Shown: positions 57,591-64,000 of the stretch, piece by piece
How positions within the stretch are numbered: the stretch's first letter is position 1
Layout of the letters: each line of letters starts with the position of its first letter
Assembly (NCBI GenBank): GCA_963820035.1
Contig: CAWFYK010000004.1
Location: forward strand, 558,001-622,000
Reading direction: 5' to 3'
Length of the DNA: 64,000 bases
Source: JAWWPG01 sp963820035
GTDB taxonomy: Bacteria > Actinomycetota > Actinomycetes > Propionibacteriales > Nocardioidaceae
The notes under the pieces: model-generated
The model's database searches: none
The model's input: only the letters and a program-made list of their open reading frames with translations
Told to the model about the DNA's origin: nothing
Made by a program: the position numbers and the translations under genes

Positions 57591-59611
57591 GTGCTCGCCG
57601 ATCCCGAAGTTGAGCCGCGTGATCCAGGAAGCTGTTCATCCGCCTCATCGCCATAGGGTCCCGCGCCTGAGTCGCTGGGTGCTCCCGCTGGCACCCGTTC
57701 CGGTTCCGGTATCGGGTCGGGAATCCTCGGCCTCGGCTCCGGCCTTCCGTATCCGTAGGCGTCCTCCGTGATCACCGGCATCACGTCGAAGTTCTCCAGG
57801 GGTATGGGATTCGGCACGGTCCACTCGAGTGTCTTGGCACCCCATGGGTTCATCGGTGCGCGTTGCCCATGACGCCACGAGCTCACGATGGCGTACAGGA
57901 GTACAAGCATCCCCACTCCGATCGCATACGCACCCATCGTCGAGATGAAGTTCCCCGTCGCGAACGTGCTGTCGTAGTGTTCGACCCGGCGAGGCTGGCC
58001 TTGAAGTCCAACCATGAACATGCCGAGGAACGTCACGTTGAACCCGATCTGGACAAGCCAGAAGGACACGAACCCCAGGGTCTTGTCCAGCATGCGACCG
58101 GTCATCTTCGGGAACCAGTACGCCAGCGCCCCGATCGCCCCCGTGAGGCCGGCACCCATCAACGTGTAGTGGAAGTGCGCCGTCACGAACATGGACCCAT
58201 GCATCGCATAGTCGAGCGGTACATCGGAGAGGTAGATCCCGGTGATGCCGCCGATGATGAAGTTCCACAGCATTGCATACGTCGACATCATCGGTAGGGT
58301 CGTCCAGATCCTCCCCCGCCAGATCGTCCCCACGATGACCAGGAACAGTCCGCCGGTCGGAATGGAGATCAGCTCGGTGGTGAGCATGAACGCCCCGTTG
58401 AGCGGAGTTGCCCATCCGGAGGTGAACATGTGGTGAGCCCACACCATCACGCTCAGCCCGACTATCCCGACGATGGAGAGCACCGCCGCGTTGAAGCTGA
58501 AAAGCGGTTTGCGACAGAAGACCGCGGTCAGTTCCATGAGCGCCGCGATCGCTGGCAGGACGATGACGTAGACCTCGGGGTGTCCCATGAGCCAGAAGAG
58601 ATTCTGATAGAGCCATGGTTGCCCGCCGGCAGAGGCTACATAGAAATTCCCCCCGAGCGCCCGATCGAACCCAAGAAGCACCTCGGCCGTCATGAACATG
58701 GGAAAGGCCGGGATGGCGAGGCCAACGCTCGCCACGACTCCGTATACAAAGATTGGAATTCGGTTCCAGGTCATACCGCGTGCCCTCATCGTCAGCACGG
58801 TCGTCGTGATGTTCATGCCCGAGACAGCGGTAGAGACGGCGAAGATGACGATCGCCATCAGATAGGCGTCGACGCCGCCCGGCCCTTGGTCCGCCAACGG
58901 TGTGTAGCCCGTCCATCCCGTGGGGATGCCGCCGAGGAACGCGGCCGAGTAGAGAACCGGCAGCATGGCCACGAGGAGCCATAGGCTGAGAGCATTCAAC
59001 CGCGGGAAAGCCATGTCCTTGGCCCCGATCATGATCGGGACGACGAAGTTTCCGAAAGGACCCGTGACCATGATGATGGTGGCGAGAATCATTGTCAGCC
59101 CATGCAGGCCGACGAGCGAGTTGTATGTCTGAGGTCCTAGGAATCCGGAGTCGGGCGTGATGAGGTTAGTGCGAATCAGCATCGCCATCGTCCCACCAGC
59201 GCCAAGCATCACCATCGTCAGCACGAGGTACTGGATACCCACGACCTTGTGGTCGGTGGTGAAACGGAAGTAGCGCGAAACTCCCTGGTCCTTCCCGGCG
59301 AGGAACATCTCGTCGGGGTGCGTGATGTCGTGCCCGAGAACCCAGCGGAGCGGGCCAGCGAACGCGCCAAGACCACCCATGAAGCCGATAGCCCAACACG
59401 CCATGGTGATGATGTTGACTTGACTCGCCACATGCACGCCACTCGAGGCTTCCTCGGGGTCCGCCGAGATCATCGACGAGGCCAACCAATGTCCGATGAA
59501 CGCGAGGACGACACCACTCAGGATCGCTGTCCCCATGTTCAGTCGGCGCATTATTCCGCCGGCAGAGGGTCCAGTCGCATGGGGTTTCTCGGCCGTGTCC
59601 ACCACGCTCAT
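57587..59611 (-). CDS. ctaD: Cytochrome c oxidase subunit I with extra N-terminal helices
   Basis: This 674-residue heme-copper oxidase subunit I shows the haem a ligand in GLHGLTMILATIIM, the CuB-Tyr crosslink helix FWLMGHPEVYVIVLPA (Glu and Tyr present), the CuB His pair VWAHHMFTSGW and the haem a3/haem a His in VTAHFHYTLMGAG. These place it with A-type oxidases that pump protons. Before the canonical start (FTTDHKVVGIQYL, about residue 118) are about 100 extra residues with two hydrophobic segments (about residues 25-45 and 66-88), an unusual feature. The C-terminal 70 residues are a Pro-rich cytoplasmic tail. The subunit III start overlaps its stop. Confidence 0.95.
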   Translation of the reverse strand: MSVVDTAEKPHATGPSAGGIMRRLNMGTAILSGVVLAFIGHWLASSMISADPEEASSGVHVASQVNIITMACWAIGFMGGLGAFAGPLRWVLGHDITHPDEMFLAGKDQGVSRYFRFTTDHKVVGIQYLVLTMVMLGAGGTMAMLIRTNLITPDSGFLGPQTYNSLVGLHGLTMILATIIMVTGPFGNFVVPIMIGAKDMAFPRLNALSLWLLVAMLPVLYSAAFLGGIPTGWTGYTPLADQGPGGVDAYLMAIVIFAVSTAVSGMNITTTVLTMRARGMTWNRIPIFVYGVVASVGLAIPAFPMFMTAEVLLGFDRALGGNFYVASAGGQPWLYQNLFWLMGHPEVYVIVLPAIAALMELTAVFCRKPLFSFNAAVLSIVGIVGLSVMVWAHHMFTSGWATPLNGAFMLTTELISIPTGGLFLVIVGTIWRGRIWTTLPMMSTYAMLWNFIIGGITGIYLSDVPLDYAMHGSMFVTAHFHYTLMGAGLTGAIGALAYWFPKMTGRMLDKTLGFVSFWLVQIGFNVTFLGMFMVGLQGQPRRVEHYDSTFATGNFISTMGAYAIGVGMLVLLYAIVSSWRHGQRAPMNPWGAKTLEWTVPNPIPLENFDVMPVITEDAYGYGRPEPRPRIPDPIPEPERVPAGAPSDSGAGPYGDEADEQLPGSRGSTSGSAST

Positions 59612-59672
59612 ATGGCCCTCCTCGAGTTCAGCTGCGACGGCTTCCGAAGCGAGAGCTTCGTGTTGGTGGCTC

Positions 59673-60470
59673 TCACGGTGACCTCGGCTGGTTGGCCCTC
59701 AGCCACGCGGCGAACTTCGCCTGGGTGACGACGTGCGCCGTCGTCTCCATGTCGGCATGCAACAGACCGCAGAGCTCGGCGCACCGCACGGTGTAGACGC
59801 CGAGCCGGTCCGGAGTCGTCTGGGTCGTCGTCGTCTCGCCGGGATTGGCATCCACCTTGATACCCATCTGCACGACCCAGAAGGAGTGGATGACATCTTC
59901 GGACGTCACCTTGAAGACGACAGCACGGTTGATGGGAAGATAGAGCTGGTCCGTCTCGACGTTCCTGCTCGTCGGGTAGGTGAAGGTCCAGACCCATTGC
60001 TGGCCGGTGACCTCGACGACCAGTGGGTTTCGGGCCTGGGCCGGCGCGATCCGCGGGTTCTCGCTCGGTGACGACGCCACTTGGAGTTCGACGAGTCCCA
60101 GGACCAAGATGAAGAGGCAAAGTGCCGACGATCCGCCCACCCAAAGCCCCACCGCGCCACGGTTGTCTCGAATCGGCGCACCGTCCTCGTCACCGGGTGA
60201 ATAGTCACCCTTGCGACGCCAACGCACCAGGCTATAGAGCGCGATCGCCCAGACCAGCGCTGCCACGGGTGACGCGGCGACCGACAAGATGGTAAAGGTC
60301 TGCTCCACGGCGCGCATCGTGTTCGAGGCCTGGACGCCCATCAGTGCGTCCGGCACTGTCAGCGAAAAGACCACGAGGAGAATCGTGAAGACGGCCCACA
60401 GGACGAACACCTCACGGGTCTCGCGCTTGGACCACCAGTGCACGCGTTCAGCTGGCGGCAGATTTGCCAC
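59673..60470 (-). CDS. ctaC: Cytochrome c oxidase subunit II
   Basis: This 265-residue subunit accepts electrons from cytochrome c. Two membrane helices (about residues 22-41 and 60-79) precede a cupredoxin domain with the CuA ligands His in EDVIHSFWV and Cys-x3-Cys plus His/Met in CAELCGLLHADM. No C-terminal cytochrome c domain is fused, so an external cytochrome c or other donor is needed. A third hydrophobic stretch near residues 111-129 (WVGGSSALCLFILVLGLVEL) is notable. It starts with a GTG at 60470 and lies 61 bp upstream of subunit I on the same strand. Confidence 0.93.
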   Translation of the reverse strand: MANLPPAERVHWWSKRETREVFVLWAVFTILLVVFSLTVPDALMGVQASNTMRAVEQTFTILSVAASPVAALVWAIALYSLVRWRRKGDYSPGDEDGAPIRDNRGAVGLWVGGSSALCLFILVLGLVELQVASSPSENPRIAPAQARNPLVVEVTGQQWVWTFTYPTSRNVETDQLYLPINRAVVFKVTSEDVIHSFWVVQMGIKVDANPGETTTTQTTPDRLGVYTVRCAELCGLLHADMETTAHVVTQAKFAAWLRANQPRSP

Positions 60471-60520
60471 AAGCCCCTCCTTTCGGCCTCCGATTGCCCG
60501 AAGATGGAACGGTCACCGGC

Positions 60521-61204
60521 CTAGGTCACCGTCAAAGTCCCTGACATGTATCCCCGCGCCGACATCGGGCCGCCGAACTTGGCGTAGTAGCCGTCGCCGC
60601 ACGGGAACTCACAGTTCCAGACATACTTGCCTGCACTCCCGGTCATGAAGGAAAAGGTCACGACGTTGGGTTTCGGGTAGTCACTCCCGGGCGCCGGCGG
60701 AGCGTCGTCTGGCACCGCTGGCAAGGGCGCACTGACGAAAATCGGGGACTGGGCGGTTGGTGCTGCATGCAGCGTGAACGTATGTCCGATCAGCTTCGGG
60801 TTCGCCCTCGTGATCGTCTTGCCGTTGACCCTCTCCGTCCCGCCGATCGTCCCGTGGACTCGCGCGAAGTAGGGATTCGTGATCTCCTCGCCCCCGTCAT
60901 ACTGATCGATCGTGACCGTGACCAGGGAGTGGGCAGGCACCGAGAGGTCAGTCGTGGGACCGTAGCTGACCCAGTCCGGCTCTGCACCTCCGTCGGCACC
61001 ATGTTCCCCCGCCATGCTGTCGGGATAGGTCGCCAGGTGGACGAACACATGCGGCACGTTGCCCTGGGGAGTGGCAACCGTCCCACGTACCACCACAGCA
61101 GTTCCCTGGGCGGGACCCGGTCGCTGATGGAGGATCCACCCAGCGCCGAAGACGACGAGGGCCCCAACAAGTACCGTGCCAATACATCCGGCCACGCGTC
61201 GCAT
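60521..61204 (-). CDS. Cupredoxin-like protein, separate from subunit II
   Basis: This 227-residue protein has an N-terminal signal anchor (about residues 5-25) and a domain that ends YVWNCEFPCGDGYYAKFGGPMSARGYMSGTLTV, with a Cys-x3-Cys and Met arrangement resembling copper-binding cupredoxins (CuA-like or sulfocyanin-like). His84-type ligands earlier in the sequence (AHSLVTVTIDQ) could complete the site. It could be an electron donor to CuA or a copper reservoir. An AAGGGG site precedes the ATG at 61204. It is the first gene of the oxidase operon, 50 bp ahead of ctaC, and is divergent from the two-component system. Confidence 0.75.
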   Translation of the reverse strand: MRRVAGCIGTVLVGALVVFGAGWILHQRPGPAQGTAVVVRGTVATPQGNVPHVFVHLATYPDSMAGEHGADGGAEPDWVSYGPTTDLSVPAHSLVTVTIDQYDGGEEITNPYFARVHGTIGGTERVNGKTITRANPKLIGHTFTLHAAPTAQSPIFVSAPLPAVPDDAPPAPGSDYPKPNVVTFSFMTGSAGKYVWNCEFPCGDGYYAKFGGPMSARGYMSGTLTVT

Positions 61205-61503
61205 GTCTACCCCTTCGCGATTGAAACTCAACTCCCGAAGTGCCCGACTCCCCATGCCTGATTTTGAGCCCTGCGTCGCCACCCGTTTGGGCCGCGATTC
61301 GCTGAGACACGTACCCCACTCGCGTTGCACACTAGACCGTCGGGAGACGTCAACGCTGAACCTAACAAGATTGTCAGGTGGCTGACCTCGCGGAAGGGGC
61401 TGCCGCAGACCGTCGTCCGCTTCGGGGACCCGCTGAACCGACGTTCGTAGAATCGCTAGCCACCACAGCAAGGTGGTTCTACGCTGTGGCCAAGGAGGCG
61501 CCG

Positions 61504-62202
61504 GTGAGCCACTCTCAGACCGTACCCGCCACTGCCGTGCCCCAACGGATACTGGTGGTCGACGATGAGGATCGCATCGTTCGATTCGTTGCTCGCCGAC
61601 TGGCGGAGGCCGGGTATGAGGTGTGTGTCGCCTTGGGCGGAGGAGAAGCGCTCAAGGTGGTCCGAAGCCGGTCTTGCGACCTCGTCATCTTGGACCTCCT
61701 GATGCCGGACATCGACGGCATTTCGGTATTACGCGAACTGATGCTGCAGCAGCCCGACCAGCCGGTCATCATCTTGTCGTGTCTCACTGACACAGACTCC
61801 AAAGTGCGGTGCTTGGGTCTCGGAGCCAGCGACTTCGTCGCCAAACCCTTCTTCTTCGAGGAGTTGCTTGCCCGGGTGCGGGCACAGCTTCGCACCGCGG
61901 CTCGCGGTGCGACGACGCACGTCGAGGTGGGATGCATCAGTTTGGACCTCGAGCGCCAGGCCGCGGACGTCGGCACGGGTCCAGTCTCCCTCACGCAACG
62001 CGAGTTTCACCTGCTGCGGGAGCTCATTCGGCATGGAGGCACGACCGTTTCGAGAGAACGCCTGCTGTCAGCTGTCTGGGGACTGGACTTCGACCCCGGC
62101 TCGAACGTCGTCGAAGTATCCGTTGGGCGGCTCCGGGCCAAGCTGGGCAACGAGGTCGTTGAGACCGTTCGAAGAGAGGGATACCGCGTTGCCGTCGGGT
62201 AG
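61504..62202 (+). CDS. OmpR/PhoB-family response regulator
   Basis: This 232-residue response regulator has a receiver domain (residues about 15-125) with acidic pocket Asp20-Asp21, phospho-acceptor Asp64 (VILDLLMPDIDG) and Lys114 (FVAKPF). A C-terminal winged helix (residues about 140-232, SLTQREFHLLRELIRHGGTTVSRERLLSAVWG) binds DNA. An ideal ribosome site AAGGAGG precedes the GTG at 61504. The kinase gene overlaps its 3' end by 14 bp. Being divergent from the oxidase operon, with a 299-bp gap, it is a good candidate for oxidase control, though targets are not shown. Confidence 0.95.
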   Translation: MSHSQTVPATAVPQRILVVDDEDRIVRFVARRLAEAGYEVCVALGGGEALKVVRSRSCDLVILDLLMPDIDGISVLRELMLQQPDQPVIILSCLTDTDSKVRCLGLGASDFVAKPFFFEELLARVRAQLRTAARGATTHVEVGCISLDLERQAADVGTGPVSLTQREFHLLRELIRHGGTTVSRERLLSAVWGLDFDPGSNVVEVSVGRLRAKLGNEVVETVRREGYRVAVG

Positions 62203-63334
62203 ATCGCATCCTTGGCCCTACGGCGGCGCTGCGATCGACGTCGCGTGGGCTACGTTCAGCCTTGCGAATCTCATCGCGATCCTGACGCTCCCCGGCTGGG
62301 AGACTGTCCCCTTTCACTTTATTTGGGTGAGTCTGACCATTGTTTATGGCTTTCGAGTATGGTCTCTTCCGGCAACGTGGGTTGTCTTGTCGGTCGTCTG
62401 TCTCAGCACCGGCATCCTCATCACCAGGGAGATCTCCACCGGCGACCAGCTTCCTGGAGAGCTCACTGAAGTGCCGCTGATGGCTGCGATGTTCCTCGCG
62501 ATGGTCTGGCACGCGCGCCGGCGACTCGCGATGATGCGGTCGTTAGAGCAGATGTCCGAGGACAACCTGCGGCTACTGGAGCAGCAACGGCAGTTCGTCG
62601 CTAACGCCTCACATGAACTCCGGACGCCCATCACCATCGCGCTCGGTCACGCCGAGCTGATCGCCGACCATCTCGAGGCCGGAACAATGCACGACGACGC
62701 TCATGTCGTCATCGATGAGCTGGATCGTCTCCGAAGACTCTCTGACAGGATGCTCGCACTCGCCGCACCCATGGGTCACGACTTCTTGAACTGGTCGGTC
62801 ATCGATGTTCACTCGCTCCTGACGGTCATCGCACAGAGGTGGCTGCCGACCGACCGCCGGTGGTCCGTGGCCACGTCGAGCGAGACAGAAGTGATGGGTG
62901 ACTGGGATCGGCTCGTCCTCGCCATCGACGCCCTCATCGAAAATGCGGTCGGAAATACTTCGCCGGATGACTCCATTCGCCTCTCCGCACGTGCCTGCGA
63001 CGACAAGGTGCTGATCGAGGTGTCGGACACCGGAACCGGTATCGCGACCACCGACCTACAGCGGATCTTCGACCGGTCCACGCACATCGACGCTGGCCAT
63101 GGTCGCGGAAATGCCGGCAGTGGACTCGGGCTGTCGATTGTCCAGGCGGTGGCCGAGGCTCACAGCGGTCGTGTCACCGTCACCAGTCATCTCGGGTATG
63201 GCGCAGCCTTCACCTTGGTGCTGCCAGCCGCCGACAGTATCCCTCCGCACAGCGACAGCGAGGCTTCATTCCCCGTCGCAGGACGATTGGCCGCCGGTGC
63301 GGGCCACCCCCGGGCAGAGCCTCGGTCGCTGTGA
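62189..63334 (+). CDS. Sensor histidine kinase
   Basis: This 381-residue kinase has two to three N-terminal membrane helices (about residues 16-32, 36-53, 57-72, then 91-103), with very short extracytoplasmic loops, so the sensor is likely intramembrane or cytoplasmic. The H-box FVANASHELRTPI has phospho-accepting His142, the N-box is IDALIENAVGNTSP, and the G boxes are DTGTGIATTDLQRIFDRS and GSGLGLSIVQAVAEAHSG. The TTG at 62189, ten bases after AGAGGG, was chosen since no ATG or GTG lies near the N terminus. It is cotranslated with the response regulator upstream. Confidence 0.93.
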   Translation: MPSGRSHPWPYGGAAIDVAWATFSLANLIAILTLPGWETVPFHFIWVSLTIVYGFRVWSLPATWVVLSVVCLSTGILITREISTGDQLPGELTEVPLMAAMFLAMVWHARRRLAMMRSLEQMSEDNLRLLEQQRQFVANASHELRTPITIALGHAELIADHLEAGTMHDDAHVVIDELDRLRRLSDRMLALAAPMGHDFLNWSVIDVHSLLTVIAQRWLPTDRRWSVATSSETEVMGDWDRLVLAIDALIENAVGNTSPDDSIRLSARACDDKVLIEVSDTGTGIATTDLQRIFDRSTHIDAGHGRGNAGSGLGLSIVQAVAEAHSGRVTVTSHLGYGAAFTLVLPAADSIPPHSDSEASFPVAGRLAAGAGHPRAEPRSL

Positions 63335-63512
63335 TCCGCGAGTCTGTGGACGGCGTTTTGTCAGTCTGTGGGATCACCGGATGTCGCTTCTCTGGCAGGT
63401 GCAGTCCGGTGTCTGGCAGCCGCTCCTCAGGAGGCGCAAGCACTGCGGATTCGTCCTGCTGCGTCACGAGGAGTATCCGCTCGCTCGGTCGGACGAATGC
63501 GCGGGTGCGTTG

Positions 63513-63923
63513 TCAGCTGTGTAGCAGGTCGGTCAGCCGCCCGACGAGATCAGCCGGGTAGAGACCCAGCGGTTCGAGCTCGCCCGCACGCACCCACCGG
63601 AGCTCGAAGCTGTTGGCGGGGCAGTGCTCGTCGGCCTCGGGCCCGGACAGCGTAGGGGAACCGGTGACGTCGCACATGAGGAAGTAGGAGGCTGGCCTCC
63701 CGTCGTGCTGCCCAGTCCAGAGCAGTGAGTCGATGGCGGCCTTCAGAGTGGTCTCCTCCCACAGCTCACGCAGCGCGGCCTCCCGAGTCGTCTCTCCGGG
63801 CTCCACGCCGCCGCCGGGAAGCACTGCATAGTCACGACCCGCGTAGTGCCGCTTGATGACCAGGACCTTGTCATCGTCGCGCACGACGGCGACGGCGCGG
63901 GGGGTCTGCATGGCCGTCATCAT
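63513..63923 (-). CDS. NUDIX hydrolase
   Basis: This 136-residue NUDIX hydrolase has the box GGGVEPGETTREAALRELWEETTL (about residues 37-60), which coordinates Mg2+ to hydrolyse a nucleoside diphosphate linked to another group. The final Gly of the consensus box is Thr. Substrate unknown. The ATG at 63923 was chosen because GGAGGAGG sits just upstream; a GTG at 63956 is longer but lacks a site. It lies convergent with the histidine kinase gene. Confidence 0.92.
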   Translation of the reverse strand: MMTAMQTPRAVAVVRDDDKVLVIKRHYAGRDYAVLPGGGVEPGETTREAALRELWEETTLKAAIDSLLWTGQHDGRPASYFLMCDVTGSPTLSGPEADEHCPANSFELRWVRAGELEPLGLYPADLVGRLTDLLHS

Positions 63924-63959
63924 GGCAGCCTCCTCCGACAGCGTTTGTTCCCCCACTCA

Positions 63960-64000
63960 CCGGAAGAACCTGACGGCTCGGCCGGAAGAACCTGACGGCT
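63960..64000. repeat. Direct repeat reaching the window edge
   Basis: CCGGAAGAACCTGACGGCT occurs at 63960-63978 and again at 63982-64000, 22 bp apart. The array may continue beyond the window. Confidence 0.75.

Overview
The window is GC-rich and densely packed, with many GTG/TTG starts and many ATGA/GTGA stop-start overlaps. It reads as the chromosome of a high-GC Gram-positive actinobacterium. Supporting markers are a SigA/HrdB-type sigma factor with a Lys/Ala-rich N-terminal half, a four-domain ribosomal protein S1, a DUF4192 protein, a TIGR03557-like F420-dependent luciferase-like oxidoreductase and an AftD-type arabinofuranosyltransferase homologue. Nocardioidaceae (Propionibacteriales) is my best guess, but it is an inference. 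No rRNA, tRNA or CRISPR array was recognised.

Layout. 1-12.4 kb: housekeeping and stress genes: DUF456 protein, P-loop ATPase with a membrane protein, sigA, a flavin-fold protein, a seven-blade repeat protein, an HhH-GPD glycosylase with a histone-like tail coupled to a universal stress protein, a glutamate-cysteine ligase family enzyme, a DUF4192 protein and dinB. 12.36-14.19 kb: an intact IS1182-like element sitting exactly at the dinB stop codon. 14.4-19.3 kb: PaiB-like and ArsR-like regulators, a prolyl oligopeptidase and a second sigma-70 factor. 19.3-26.4 kb: a secreted protein resembling a subtilisin without its protease domain, a membrane-anchored putative anti-sigma factor, an ECF sigma factor, coaE, a secreted SGNH hydrolase and rpsA. 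26.7-35.4 kb: a phosphotransferase, an ArsR/MFS pair with a palindromic operator, a repeat-rich 650-bp intergenic region (paired palindromes plus seven tandem 22-bp repeats), cupin, flavin reductase-like, F420 oxidoreductase, sirtuin and methyltransferases.

35.6-52.9 kb is an envelope-glycan neighbourhood: DUF3068 protein, methyltransferase, GT4 glycosyltransferase, a small DUF2613-like protein (47 aa), two multi-pass GT-C-like proteins, a 1355-aa AftD homologue, a further methyltransferase, a condensation-fold acyltransferase and a flippase. Gene content and lengths resemble the Mycobacterium Rv0224c-Rv0236c region as I remember it. Inside it lie two genes with apparent +1 frameshifts (hemerythrin-like and M15-like lipoprotein) and an ATPase that is short and reads through a near-perfect palindrome.

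53.1-63.3 kb is a terminal-oxidase module: ctaB, a TlpA-like thioredoxin, SCO1, CtaG, a two-TM protein, oxidase subunits III, I and II, and a separate cupredoxin-like protein, flanked by a divergent two-component system that may control it. Subunit I has two extra N-terminal membrane helices. The window closes with a NUDIX hydrolase and the start of a direct repeat at its right edge.
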